Positions 1 to 12,238 are shown, counted from the first letter of the stretch. The stretch is DNA of 64,000 nt from Eretmocerus hayati (GCA_029851415.1 CM056743.1:14190727-14254726); one strand, 5' to 3'. Notes: generated by a model not told the origin, from the sequence alone. Translations and numbers: made by a program.

Positions 1-887
1 CTCAATAGAGATGAGTCGAGACAAATGAATGAATATGAATAATTCACGTGCAGAGCTCGAAATCGAATAAAAAAACTGAGCTTGGCAAATCATAACGAGT
101 TTATGCGTACAGGTTCATCGAGAACTCGTTCTTATAGATCGTGAGACCTTTAAACCTTCTGCCCTCACCTGGCAAATATCTCATCACACGTATACTGTAT
201 AGACAGTCGTGGCTCATATCCGAACGATCTCTATCTTTCAGTCGGCTGACGCATGAGCGAGCGTTCGAGTGAACGACTTCCTTTGCATATACATCAATTA
301 CATTCTCTTCTCGCTATATGAGATTCAAAGCATCGTTCCCATTATTAGCCCTTTGTAATTTATTACTTTCTACATTAACAAACGTAATAGTTCCCATAGC
401 AGCATTAGTTGTGAATGAAGGTAAAAAAGAAACTTCGCTATCAATGATTTTATTTGTAAATAATGTACGAACACTAGGCATTATTGGAGATCTCATTATG
501 AGACAGATTTTGATTCCTGGCAGAGGGCGCAAGAGACTTTGGTCGAATTTGATGATCACAATTGATGTTATTGGGCCCTTATGATTTTATGGTTCTTCAA
601 TTCTTATAGAATGATTTAATGTGGCAATGAGGTAGCTATCATACTGTGAAACTTTTTGGAACAGTGAGATATCTCAGGGGATACGAGAAGTTTGAAGGAT
701 AACCATAAAGAATTGGTGGAAACGTTTTCAGGTCCATCTTCAGAATGAATTAGTTTGGGTTCGAAAATAGTTGCCTAGGGGATATTGATCATTCGTAGAT
801 CATCTGAGAATTATTTTTTGTTGGAGGTTTAGAAGAATTTTGAGATCAGTCGCTCATCTTGAAAATACATAAACCAGAGTGCATCAA
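1..887. other. non-coding stretch, nothing recognised
   Basis: AT-rich sequence with no family I recognise. Overlapping reading frames on both strands at 314-584 (about 80-90 codons) look like chance: neither resembles a known protein and neither has splice context. It probably belongs to a dac intron. Confidence 0.4.
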
Positions 888-1128
888 CACTCGCTGCGAC
901 GACGAGTCTCACCGGCGGGACTCGCGATTTTTCATTTTTTGATCTTTCCCGACTCAGACTTGCTGGGAAAATTTTGCCAAAAAATCTATCGCGGTGGTTT
1001 ACTTTGCCGAGATAGTAAACAATAAGATGAAAGAAAGTCTAGACTTATCGGAGCCTTTTTATAAAAATTTGGGGGTCCAGTTCATGATTAAAATAAAATC
1101 ACGAAAAAACGGCGTCACAGCGAACGTG
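888..1128. mobile_element. 241-bp piggyBac-like MITE, copy L1
   Basis: The left end CACTCGCTGCGACG and the inverted right end CACGTTCGCTGTGACG are near-matching TIRs. The right end abuts TTAA (1129-1132) and the left abuts TCAA (884-887), a one-base decay of TTAA. TTAA target sites and a CACGTTCGCTG-like terminus suit piggyBac-related MITEs. The interior (GATTTTTCATTTTT, then GACTCAGACTTGCT) recurs at 45600-45810, showing a dispersed family. A terminal fragment with CACAGCGAACGTG also sits near 23570. No coding capacity. Confidence 0.5.
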
Positions 1129-1353
1129 TTAACAAGTATTCAAAATGTTTGAGTGCAGGAAATATTTGAATATTCTCGATGTTCTTATTCAATTTTGGAG
1201 GTTACAATTCTGATTTGAACTATCTCCTATTGGTACGTGGAAATACATTCCAATTTTCCTGTAATGACCTTAGTCTGGAATTCTAATCTCAATAAGGTTT
1301 TAAACCACTGTAATCGTCATACGCGAGATCAAAATGTTTCAATAGTCAATCTC

Positions 1354-2482
1354 ACAAGGGGACTCCAAGGGGTTCGGGAGCTGGATATGGCTGAAACTCT
1401 GGGAATCATCTCCTTTTGGCACCAAAAAATGATACCCAAAGCCGCAGAGTCTAACGCTCAAGCGTTTCCGAGCTTACAGTATATCTATATATGTGGGAAA
1501 ATGATATAAGGTAAGTGTACCCAACTTGCCCCCATATGCCGATCTCGGGGATGGGCACTCCTTGGCCCCCGGCAATTTTTCTTTACGTTTGCTATATTGA
1601 AATATGAGAAAGTAAGTGGGATGCATCGACCCCTAATCATTCCTGCGGTCTCCAAAAAATCTGAAGTGAGTTTTCCATTATTCGTGTTTGCACGGCTAAG
1701 AAATCACCGAGGAAATCGTCTTCAGTAAAATCGGTGCCAAATTATTTTTATTCGACCAATCTTGACGTACCTTAGCACATTCGATCCCTTGTTTCAAAAC
1801 CTTCAAAATCCATTTTTCAAAATTGCAAAATTTGAATATGGAACTCTTTTATGTGCAAAACACGGAGATGATTTGAGATTTAAGAAGGCCGACATTGGAG
1901 TGTACCCAACATGCTCCCATATGGTTATCTCGGAAAGGCGTGCCGTGTGGCTTTTTTTACCACTCAGAACGTGTTTATCACGTCAAAACAGGTCGGAAAC
2001 AGTATTTTTTGCCAACGAAAAGCTACAAATGCCGTTCCACGGTGATCAAAACGGATCAAAGCGATTCTATTCACTTAATCGCCGATTTACATTGTTTCAA
2101 ATGATGGGGGCAAGTTGGGTACACACTTTTATAACTCTCAAAAATCACCTTTTGGGAGAACTGAAACAGTGAAACTCCAGTTGATCCAAATTGAATGTAC
2201 TTTGATTCATTTTGAAGGCCTTAAGACGAGCTTTAAAATCAATTAAGATATGTTGGAAGATATTGAGATGGACTAGAGTTATTAAAAAAATGGCTCAATG
2301 GGGGCAAGTTGGGTACACTGACCTTATATAGATATACCGGAATGCATAAGTTGGGGCCTGTAGCTCGGAAACGCTTGAGCGATAGACTCTGCGGCTTTGG
2401 GTATCATGTTTTGATACCAAAAGGAGATTATTCCCAGAGTTTCAGCTAGATCCAGGTCCCGAACTCCTTGGACTCTCCTTGT
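1354..2482. mobile_element. family P palindromic MITE, copy 1, split by a nested element
   Basis: Two long inverted arms, about 1354-1476 and 2348-2482, match over roughly 120 bp with scattered differences. Both contain GAAACTCTGGGAAT and GCCGCAGAGTCTA. The termini ACAAGGGGACTCC and ACAAGGAGAGTCC match the other family P copies at 24698, 25185 and 56601. The element at 1509-2324 occupies the loop between the arms, so it inserted into an existing P element. No clear TSD could be fixed. Non-autonomous. Confidence 0.6.
1509..2324. mobile_element. 816-bp TA-flanked TIR element, copy A1
   Basis: The left end AGGTAAGTGTACCCAACTTG and the inverted right end AGGTCAGTGTACCCAACTTG continue into CCCCCAT on both sides (26 of 27 bases). 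TA flanks both ends (1507-1508, 2325-2326). The core recurs inside as an inverted pair near 1897 and 2105-2127. A 136-codon frame at 1762-2172 is not recognised and is likely fortuitous. Copies of the family lie at 41296-41534 and 62944-63770. TA duplication suggests a Tc1/mariner-type or related transposase, but no transposase is present to prove it. Confidence 0.65.
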
Positions 2483-5400
2483 CAGTTTTACGCTACATTG
2501 TTCAGTGGACTTCGGTGGATGACAAGACTTCCATCAATCGATTCAGACTCACAATACGAATAATCGACATGTACGATTTCCTTAATTGACTCTTCAAAAT
2601 TTTGTAGATCAAGGATACATATAAGATGTCATAAGTGCTCACGACAGTAAATAGAGGCGCCTAGTGACGAACGCATCAAGTTATTCGCACCAAATTCCAA
2701 AAGAGAGCAATATCAAAAGACTCGGCTAAGGTGCATAAGGCAATATAATGGAGAGAGGAAAGGATTTGCAAAGCGAGAGAAGGTCAGAGGTATTTAATTA
2801 CCTTCGCGAGCTTGCACGATCTTTCTCTCTGTCTGCCGCGAAACTAAAGTTTGAAGGGAAAAAAAGTCTGGACCCATACAGAGTCAAAGCCATATTATAC
2901 TCGAGACATTAACGTTTGGCTCATAGCCTCTTGTTTCAAGTGTGTTCCTTATTGGCTTTTTCTTTAGCTGCTGATTTCTTTCTTCCATCGATGCGCGGGT
3001 GTGCGGTTCGCGGTTTTGCTTTTTAAGAGTATTCGTGTATTATAGGAATGCATGCTTGTTAAGAAACTCAAATCGAGAAGAACGACCCAGTGCACTGTGT
3101 AGAATGCACATATACACACTGGAGTGTCTCCGAGTTATACAGCTCCTTTTATTGTCCAGGGGTTACATACCAATGAACATTTTCTTAACTTGCAGATATT
3201 GTTATTTACTTACATTGCCATCTAAGTCTCTACTCGTTGATTTTTGAAGAGTTTTTGAATATTTTCACTCTCAGAAGGTGTTGACTAGTTGTCACACTTT
3301 GAAATCAGATATTAATTATCTCGAGCTGATTGAAACGCATGTGAAAATTTCAATGGGAATTCTTTGGGTCATTCAAATTTGATCGAATTGATTCTGAAAC
3401 TGGCACTTTTCACAATGTTGCAAGAGAAATTCTTGAAAAATTTTAGGGTCATTTTAATGCGAGTACACTCCATGATGGGGGAAGATATTTTGGAGGAATT
3501 ACAAAGAACCTATCAGGAATTAATCCAAAATTCATCCTGAAAAACATCTAAAGTAGATTTTGGTTGTACCACAATCTCACATTCTACAGTTCATATGCGA
3601 AAAAATATTCTAGCTTTCTATTTTCGATAAAAACTTACTACAATTAATATTCTCACTGAATATTTGATGACTTGTGCGCCAAAAAAATTTCGACGTCTAA
3701 ATCGAAATAACCTCAGGAGTATGTAACAAAGTTGTGCAAATAGGCTCATGACAAAATGAGGAAGAGTTGCGCAGATGAAATTTACCCAGTAACAGTCTGC
3801 TCTTACTTATGCATACTATGCTCCTACAGTTTTGTCGATAAAGTATCAGAATTTAGTCAATGTTGTCAAAAATTCCAAAGAGGTGTAGAAATGTAGAAAC
3901 TATATCGTTATGCCCCTGGCTCTGCCAACAGAATATCCAAAAACTGAAGCCGTAATACCCCTTGAAATGTAAGAAATGGGTAAAATTAGAATCTACTGGG
4001 AGCTTTATTTGACTAGAACTACGTATCTTGGATTTGTGTGCCAAGAAAAGACACCATCCAAAATCAGAAATATGAATCAAACAACATTCAAAAAGGAAAA
4101 AAAACAGTACTTGAAAAAGCACGCACAGGAAACCAGAGTCAGTCACAACTCATACAGATTGAAAACCAATGAATGTATGTACAGTCAGTCTCGTGGCGTT
4201 CAAAAAACGTCAGGGTGCATCTTATACAAGAGTCAAGCCTTGTAGGCTTTTTGTAAAGAAAAAAATATGCCAAATGTGAGGAGCTCCCGCGATCGTCTAC
4301 ATGACCACTCTTCTTGATGTCTGCGTTTATGAGTCACGGAAGCCCAAAATTTGCTGTGCACGAGCTACCGCTGATTTGCTTCAGCCGCATTTTCTGCAAA
4401 TTGCTTCGAGATATGCATATCTCTGTCGTTGTTTGTTGAAAAAAAAGTTTTGGTCAAGATCTGGTTACAAGCTCGAAATGATTAATTGTCAAAGCGGAGT
4501 CATGGATAATTTCGGGGATTTACATTTCAAAACATTCACAGGGATCAGAATCCGAATTTACACCGTGCAGTAACTGATTTGAATAACATTATTGATCGAT
4601 ACCCGGGTAGATAAAATAAACCTACCCTATGATGGCTGAAAATTTTTGTCTAGCCGTGTTCGTTTTTTTCTACTGAATTTTCTCAGTTGCCATAATTTCC
4701 ATTCACCTGATAAATCACGAAAATTGTTGACCAGACGATGGCATCCTAAATTTATTCGCCGATGGACTATTATCGAATATTTATGCTAGCGGTATTGGAA
4801 TAAATTCTAGAGTAGATATAGTTCTAAATATGTATTTCAAATTAGCGATAATTTCGGTAAAATATTGGAGAAACTGTGCTACATTTAAATTCGAGGATAA
4901 CGATTGGAACTCCCACCCGGATGGATAAATTAACTCTTGGCAGTATAATTAACGGCTCTAATGATGAGTGCGTAACGATTGTGTGAATATATATATCTAT
5001 GCAAAGTGTAGAACCTTGCGTGTATCTAAAGATTGACGTGAAAGATGGAAAATTAGATCGAGAAATGAGTGCGAAGGATTAATTAGACGCGCAAGATGAA
5101 TTTTATTCGGCTAATTTGATAGCCGTACGGCACTTTGGTTAATCGTTTATTCTAATTGAGTGCAGAATGAGTTCGTTCCTTTCTATAATATTCAAAAGCC
5201 CGAGTCGTAACGATTATTTTGTTCGAACGTGTGCGCACATTTTTTTTTTCACATATGAAACCGCGTGCACATAACCATAACACATGCTAATGAACTCAAT
5301 AGTCTTTCTCTCATTTTTTTTCTTCTCTCTCTTTTTCTCTCATGTATGTACATACGTGTGCAATCATTCCCACCGTGGCGTGGCGTGCGGCATGGAACAG

Positions 5401-6125
5401 AAAAAAAAAAAAGATTATTCCGCGCTAATAATCCATAATGAATCAAAAAGTAATGACACCCAAATGTTCGCATGGCACGAGATCTCGTTATTTTTGAAGA
5501 TCATTTATTTTTGTACTGATGTGGAAGGGATTCAGTTCACTGGGAAATGGCCATAATAAACAAAATTGTGCATCTAATTTTTCTTCATAAGTATGATATT
5601 AATACCTTAATTATTGTAGGTAATCGAACTCTTTTTAAACAATTTTGAGATTCCTTTGGATAGGTACATAGAATTTATTGAGCTCATCGTTCATGAGCCA
5701 GGTATGTGAATTTTGTTGGAGCAATTGCTATTACGGCTTTGGTGTCAGAAACGCATTACTGACATTCTGAACATGTTTCCCTAACGAAAATAGGACAAAA
5801 AATGGCAAAATCGAGCTTGGGAGAATCCTTATACCTTCGCTTAGGTGTGATCCACATTTGCGCCTGATTTGAAGTCTGGTATATCTTTTGCATTGAAAGG
5901 GAATAATCAGGATTTTCCCCAGAGTTTTCCGATTTTGGAAGAGAATAGTCATAGATTATTGGAATATGTGTGGTTCAATTTGGATAATTTGAGTGATCAA
6001 ACATAATTGCATCAGAGAAATAAGGTCGAAGAGGTATTTTGAAATATCAATACTGAATTTTAAGCAAAGGTGCAACATTTTCTTGTCAACTCCTCGCATT
6101 TTTTGATCTTAACCCTTAATTAATA
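2483..6125. other. non-coding stretch
   Basis: No gene, RNA or bounded repeat recognised. Short reading frames (at 2999, 3853/3976, 4301 and 5249/5284) overlap on opposite strands and look like chance. Around 4930-5160 several TAAT/ATTA motifs occur, but the density is near expectation for AT-rich DNA. Confidence 0.4.
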
Positions 6126-6620
6126 CTGTGGAATTTTTTGACACTCCAACTACCCTGGTAAACTTTGGGCATATGGCCCTAAAATAGTGTCCCTTTTGAA
6201 AATCTCTGGAGAAAATGTTATGAAAAAATTATCTTGATGAACTTCAACAACTTGAGAACAAGTACAAAAATAATTAAACAGTTAAAAAGTGTTCTCTTTG
6301 CCATGAGAAAATCTTGAAAAAAATCAGTTTTGTAGGTTAGGTTGATGACAGAATTCATTATTTGCGAGAAATCCATATCGAAAGTTGTAAGATTAACCCT
6401 TAAGATGATTCTGTCAGCACAAGTAGGTCTCTAATTAGCTATTGGACTCCAAAAGAGGGAAGTGTTAACAAAAATTAACTTTTTGATTCTTGCAATTGGT
6501 GGATTTTGGGCTCTCAATTTATCTATACTTTGAAAAAAACATTGCTAAAGAAATTCTTGAACATTCGAATTTGAAATAAAACATCATGATATGAGTTTAC
6601 ACAGAGATCTCGAGGCGTTG
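6126..6620 (-). pseudogene. repeat R, copy 1: decayed coding sequence of unknown family
   Basis: This stretch aligns over about 480 bp with 46746-47035 plus 48004-48215. Read on the minus strand both copies encode similar peptides: a shared QNPPIAR, then LTTFDMD, IMN and NLTYK, and a final SLPG/SLPW followed by TAG at the same place. Copy 1 carries several frameshifts and internal stops relative to copy 2. Conservation of a reading frame and stop between two diverged copies argues for a once-coding multicopy gene, either from a transposon or a host family. I do not recognise the protein. Copy 1 has no insertion where copy 2 carries a solo LTR. Confidence 0.5.
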
Positions 6621-6689
6621 GCAAGAAGTTTAAGCATTTCATCCGTGAAGCAAATTTTAAATTTTTGATCACGAGACTTCTTCCTATTC

Positions 6690-7169
6690 TTGACAGGCTG
6701 TTTTTTTGTCGTTGAACCAGAATTTTCTCTGGAAGATCATTTTGATCTCAAAACTGCTAATGATAATTATGTGACTGCGAATGTTCTGCAGGTAATTTCA
6801 TCGATTTTCTCAGCTGAGTTTGCTCAACAACTACTAAACTACATTCGTAGTGATTTAGAAAAATCTGGTCATTCCGTGTATGTACCTCTTTCTTGTGGAA
6901 TTTTCATAATACATTCTCAGAGACTATCAAAAAAAGCCTTACTACATCAGCAGTACTATAACCCTATATACACAAAGGTTGCGAATCATGGGGTGTCTAA
7001 TGGGACAACACCAACTTGGCGCCCTGTAGACCTTACCTTACAGCTATTACCACCACTACACTGGCAAAAAAATGGTAAACAATACAGTGTTGGCTCGCTG
7101 TATATGAAAGCCAGCTACTATGTCCTTTCCCACCTTTCGTTGTCAATTAGAGAAAGACTTTACTGTTGA
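6690..7169 (+). CDS. possible 159-codon reading frame, unrecognised
   Basis: An open frame of 159 codons starts just after repeat R copy 1. It is mixed in composition, with no signal peptide, membrane segment or motif I can name. Its 5' half is acidic and hydrophobic (SLEDHFDLKT); the 3' half contains a proline-rich LLPPLHW. No splice sites or promoter were identified. It may be part of the same decayed repeat, a host exon, or chance. Confidence 0.15.
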   Translation: MTGCFFVVEPEFSLEDHFDLKTANDNYVTANVLQVISSIFSAEFAQQLLNYIRSDLEKSGHSVYVPLSCGIFIIHSQRLSKKALLHQQYYNPIYTKVANHGVSNGTTPTWRPVDLTLQLLPPLHWQKNGKQYSVGSLYMKASYYVLSHLSLSIRERLYC

Positions 7170-7340
7170 TTTTGCTTCTGCTTCTGTAGATACTTCTGCT
7201 GCTGTTTAGCATACGACTTGGAAAAAAAATGCAGGAGGTGAGAACCCCGAGAATTAGAGAAACTCCAAGAGAGAGAAAGTTCACCACGACCAGCAGAATA
7301 TTTTTATAAGGGCCTAAAAAAAATGAGCAAGATGTCTATA

Positions 7341-7367
7341 GAAGAAGAAGAAGAAGAAGAAGAAGAA
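7341..7367. repeat. (GAA)9 microsatellite
   Basis: Uninterrupted GAA trinucleotide run. No gene reads through it. Confidence 0.9.
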
Positions 7368-9966
7368 ATGGAATAAAGTTTGTGGATATACGATTTTCGA
7401 AGGCAGACAGTGGGTTTTGGTGATAAATAACCAAGTGGAAGGAAGTGAATGAAAGATATGTGTAGAGGGAGCTGATTATTTATCTAACAATGAAAGAAAT
7501 GGACTCACGATGAAGCATTCCCATATATAAATACTGTAAGAAGAAATATATATTCATCGTTGTAAGAGAGCAGAGTTGACTCAGAGAGGTAGCTTTTGAG
7601 GCTATTATATTTTACATTGTTAAATTTTGTGTGAAGGTTTATCGTGGACGAGTGTGTTTTTCAATCAATGCAAATTTATCGACGATGATTTTTAAACTTT
7701 GTTGTCGGACATTTCCAGCATTAACAGCGAGTGTAGTTTGTCGTGTGGTTAATTTGTAGTTCAGTATTGGCTAATTTACGTACGGGCAGCTAAAAAGCGA
7801 TAAGAATACGATCTGTTTCAAAGTTACAAATGTTTCTCTGTCTTTTCTCAATCGGATTGTTACGGCTTGTGGCTTTGATTTTGCATATAATATACTGTGT
7901 GGTTGCAACGTGACAATAAAACTGAATTTACGATTGACAAGTCTGCAAAAGTTAGCCTGTGTCTCTGCGATCCAGTTAATGACTTATCATGGCGTTTCGG
8001 AAGCTTCAGGATGAATGGATCTCGCAGAAGGCGCATCGTATGCAACATTCTATTCATTCATTTATTCATTTTATTTGGTTACATCAGTGCCCTAAATTTC
8101 TTAAAGTCAATGAAAATTAACTTTATCACAAAATGGAGCGGATAATATTCCTGGAGTCATGCTGAGTTGTTAAATTTCATTTTCAAGAAACTTGCCTCCT
8201 TGATGATGTTTGATTCTTCAATGCACGTTTTGAAAATGATGTATGAGAACTCATTTGGTATTTTGACGAGATACCACAGAAATCGATAGTATGAAGTATT
8301 GAAAATGGAGTGAAGGGAATATAATTCAGGGTAGATAGATATATCATTCAATTATTCGAACTTTTTAATTCTCTTACGACTGAACATTTTACTTGGGGCA
8401 TCATGGTCACACAGTGGGCACCAGATCGACTCATTGATTCACAGACGTGATAAAAAACCTCCGCTGTTCAAGACGGAATGTATTATGCATTTTACTAGCT
8501 ACAAAAAAATCATCAGGAAGTTTTTCTGTGGCTCTTTTGGATTGCTTCGATTTCTTTGTTGGCGTATTTGACTATTTCCACTCGCAAACGACGTCTAAAC
8601 GTTTAACGACACCGTGAAACAGTCTGATTGTGAGGGCATATATTTCATCTAGAGGAATGATTTTGTTCATGTAGTTCATAAACTTTATGAATCAAACACG
8701 TCCATGACAGTCCTCGTGGCTCTGTTAGATCGGCTCAAAATTTTTGCGAGACAAAATGATCATTTTTTTGATCAAATGAGATGGTCAGCAAAGCTTTCTA
8801 TAGTATTCTCAGTCGATTAAATTTTGCTGTATCTTAAACTGCATAGTTTATCTCAGACTCCAGTAATTCAAGACTTTTATATAGATATCCGTATCACTCG
8901 GCCTTTGATACTTCTAATTATTGGGAAAATGTACAATTTGGTATCAAACAATAGCGCAAGCAGAAATTTTTGAGATTTCTGTCTTCCGCGAGGATAAATC
9001 AGTTCCTAAACATTGGACGTTTCAAATTTTTTAATGACCCTCAAGATATTCACAGATATTTCGTGGGCCATGAAAACTTGTCAACATTGTTTAAACCTTT
9101 GGAATGTGATTCCAAGCTAAAGGTCACTTGAGACGCATTCCTTTCTTTAGTATTGTTCCATCGCGACAGGATTTGGAAAAAATTGATGTCAAAGTTGCAA
9201 ACGAGAATAATTGGAGGCTTCTTCCTCGACCTTCTCGCTCGTCAACCGGAAATTCTAACAGTTTTTTCTTCTATTTGGTTTACAGGAGCGAAGGATATCA
9301 GTTCCACCAAGTGAAATTGACTGAAAATAATTTTACTTACTATGAACTTGCCAATAATCCAGTCAATTATTCCCAACTTAATCTTTTCCAACATCAAAAT
9401 CCCAAGTATGACCCTTTGGTTGATTAATATAAGCAAAAATTGTTGTAACATCTAATTCTCCAGCCTCATTCCCAGAATATTAGATTCACCATCGTGGCGC
9501 CCGGCAAAAGTCAATAAAAATCAATTATCGGCCAACTACACTCGGTATAAAATCTCATTGAGAAACACAAGTACAAAGTTCACAGGTATCATATCAAATG
9601 CACTATACGCAGTATAATCATAAAGATGCTTCACCTGGGCGCATCGTCCAAATGAAAAGGGCACGCGAAACTTCATACATATCCACTTGGGTCAATAAAG
9701 AAAAAAAAAAAACGCACCGGGGAGCCGATTAAAGGTCAGACTATATAATGTCGGAACTGTATATAAAGGCTGTAATAGCAATCGGCTCTTGATAAATCGC
9801 CATAACTCATTGAAAATGTGAATCTCTCAAGACGGTCAGTATATTTTTGCACACGTGAGAGAGTCGCACCAAGCCAACTTCAGTCTCTTCCCTTTCTATA
9901 ACATACTATAGGTACACTATCGGTCGAACGCGAAAACGCTCTTGGGTGCTATCGGGACCCTGATGC

Positions 9967-9968
<2 letters not shown>
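7368..9968. other. non-coding stretch
   Basis: No gene or bounded repeat recognised. Short frames at 7860-8351 and 9128-9451 exist on both strands and lack family resemblance. 9540-9960 is less AT-rich and low in obvious repeats, so it is a fair place to look for a conserved regulatory element by cross-species alignment. Confidence 0.35.

Positions 9969-10015
<47 letters not shown>
9969..10015. repeat. (TA)23 microsatellite
   Basis: Perfect TA dinucleotide run of about 47 bp, with a shorter TA run at 10072-10083. Confidence 0.95.
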
Positions 10016-10019
<4 letters not shown>

Positions 10020-10447
10020 GTTCCTCGTGCCAGTACATACAACGAGAAGGACCCAATGTGCCAATGCTTTTATATATATATATTTACCACAGAGAATGAG
10101 CGTGTGACCCTTGGCGCCTTTCGATGTATTATGTATATTTAAAGCTCGTGCTCAGACGTTCATCGATAATTATTTTCCTTGGCATTTTTCCGAGTCGATC
10201 GAGTAACTGAGCTTGAAATTTAAACCAAGATTAGAGTTGAGGAAAGGAATGAGGTAGGCTAAGTGAAGAACAGTATCATTGATCTACGAGATGGTTTGTT
10301 GCTGTGAGAGTGTTGCTTGTGGTTTTTTTGTGATTGACTTTTATTTTTTTATTTCATTCCTTATTCTGGGTCTTGACTAGACTATTCTTTGTGGGCATTT
10401 GGCACGGTTAAAGTGACATTGCGATACTTTTCTAGCTAAAAAATAAT

Positions 10448-11624
10448 CAGGGCCGCGTTTACGTATACGCACACGACGCCCGTGCGTAGGGGCGGCAGCA
10501 TCAAGCATGGGCTAGGGGGCGGCACATTTTTGGGAAAAATCGGAGTTTGGAAAAAAAATTATGGGATCTGTCAGAAACACTCTGGTGAGAGAATGAAACT
10601 CATGACAAAATGTATAAAAGATTGAAATTTTATTTTACACTGCACTAGATATTTCTATTTACAGCAAAACTTTCCTCGCTTTTCTCTCTGCGAATTCATC
10701 AGTTAGCGACTCATGATCCAGTTGGCACGTCAAATCTGAGTTAATACATAAATAATATGGCAAAATCATTGAGTTTCCGATCACTCGTCGTGGATCGCAG
10801 ATAGTTCTTCACCCTTCGAAGAAGAGAAAATGACCTCTCTCCACTGCAATCACTTGTCATCATACACAAGAATATCACAAGACTCATGTGATTGTTAGGG
10901 TATATTTCTCGGAATTGATTCTGAATAATCAATATGAGCAACTTTTGAGCAGACGGATCCTGAATTTTTTCAGATTTCAAATAACTAGCGAGAATCTGAC
11001 ATTCAAGCCCAAGATTGTCTACCAAATCATCAGTAAATTTGGCGACAAGAATTTTTCCTTTGCTCAGACTTTGCTCATTGTCCAGAACTTGGAGTTTTGT
11101 TGAAAATCCGAAATTTCCCTCCAAACGAATGGTGTTAGCTGTCATTTCGTTGGCGCAAATTTGCTAAAAGTCTATCCCAGATGGCAAAATGTACTTGGGT
11201 ACGTAAATGATCTCGACTGGATAATGAAGTTTCCTTTGAATCTTCATCTTCATCATATCGACGTTTCCTCTCACTGCGAGAATTATCAACAATATATTGG
11301 ACCTGTCTAGATTTTCCAATTGCTTTATCCTCATCATTCTCAAAAATCTAGTGTAATTGCTCACGAATTTACTGGGGACTTCTTTTTTATTGTTAAATAC
11401 TGAATTGTTATTAACGATCGCCAATGTTCAAATATTAAATTGAATGTCATTATTATGATTGATAAAGTATTGGAGGCTTGAATAGTTCAACAACTTATTA
11501 GTTCATAGTTCTTTGTCAGGCCTATTCTTTGTGCAGTCAATAATTCTCCGAGATTTCGAATTCCTTAAGTGGGCGGCACTGCCGTGCCGCCGTAGGGGCG
11601 GCAGCAGTCCTAAATGCGGCCCTG
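10448..11624. mobile_element. 1,177-bp decayed hAT element with intact ends
   Basis: The left end CAGGGCCGCGTTTA and inverted right end CAGGGCCGCATTTA match at 13 of 14 positions. The element is flanked by a perfect 8-bp direct repeat AAAATAAT at 10440-10447 and 11625-11632. CAGGG termini plus an 8-bp TSD are diagnostic of hAT elements. GTAGGGGCGGCAGCA occurs near both ends. The interior keeps only the 3' part of a minus-strand hAT transposase, so it is an internally deleted, non-autonomous copy. Confidence 0.92.
10741..11280 (-). pseudogene. hAT transposase C-terminal remnant (ZMYM1-like dimerisation region)
   Basis: The minus-strand frame at 10741-11145 ends with CSGERSFSLLRRVKNYLRST, the hallmark of the hAT C-terminal dimerisation domain, in which a C-S-x-E-R-S-F motif is followed by KNYLRST. 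The frame just upstream (11160-11280) reads RKRRYDEDED and later WDRLLANLRQR, which fits the preceding region of ZMYM1-type hAT transposases. The two frames are offset by one base near 11145, so a single-base shift breaks the protein. The N-terminal BED/zinc finger and the first catalytic residues are missing. It lies inside the hAT element at 10448-11624. Not functional. Confidence 0.85.
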
Positions 11625-11890
11625 AAAATAATATTTGTAAGATGGTGGGCCATGATCGATTGGTGGTGATGAAAAGAGGTTTCTTTTGAGTTCGCAAAGA
11701 TAGAATTTCGTTGAACAGGTGCTTCTAATGGTTGTAATCACTAACCAGACCGTCTAGCCACCCACTCTTGAGCTAGTCCATGAATCTGCCCGACCATCAA
11801 GCCACCCACCTACCGAATCTCCCATACCCCCACCCATAACCTACACGGCCACGTATTTTATTTTAGTCAGCCCAGCCCAGCCCAGCCTGA

Positions 11891-12080
11891 ACTAGACCGT
11901 TGCAGACCGTTCCAGATCATGCCAAATCGTCCCAAGCCATTGCAGACCATACCAGACTGTTTCGGACCACCTCATACTATTCCAAACCATCCCGTACCAT
12001 TTGAGTTTGTACCAGACCGTTCCAGAGCTTACCAAAACGGCCCAGACCTTTCCACATTGTCCCAAACTGTTCCAGACCGT
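11891..12080. repeat. 10-bp minisatellite, about 19 units
   Basis: Nineteen consecutive 10-bp units without any length change, consensus TCCAGACCGT, with many substitutions between units. A short GCCCA run precedes it at 11870-11887. Because ten is not a multiple of three, every frame repeats after ten codons. The minus strand (11892-12152) therefore stays open for 86 codons with a recurrent TVW motif. That frame is a by-product of the repeat and I do not call it a gene. Confidence 0.85.
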
Positions 12081-12224
12081 TCCCATCTCCCATCTCTCAT
12101 AGACAATCCGATACGCGGGATTCGGGCTGACAAATTTTGGCTGGGTGTTCAATTATTCATATAATATAATTCCACTTCGGAGAATACAGAACTCCTTCAT
12201 CTTGGAACAAATATCAAGCTATTG

Positions 12225-12238
12225 CCCTGGTAGAAATT
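12225..12238 (+). repeat. left terminal inverted repeat of the CACTA-like element
   Basis: CCCTGGTAGAAATT, exact inverse of 18665-18678. The next 330 bp hold clustered subterminal motifs (TTGGCCATTT, TTTTGGCTAG, TTTTTGGCCA) that probably bind the transposase. Confidence 0.85.

Noticed and set aside
314..584. Overlapping frames at the window start
   Set aside because: Mutually exclusive on two strands, unrecognised, no splice context.
1762..2172. 136-codon frame within element A1
   Set aside because: Crosses the internal core repeats of a non-autonomous element and resembles no transposase.
4850..5170. Cluster of TAAT/ATTA homeodomain-type motifs suggestive of a dac enhancer
   Set aside because: About eight in 300 bp is near what AT-rich sequence gives by chance; no conservation data available.
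11892..12152. Trp-rich 86-codon minus-strand frame
   Set aside because: Produced by the 10-bp minisatellite, which is open in several frames by composition.
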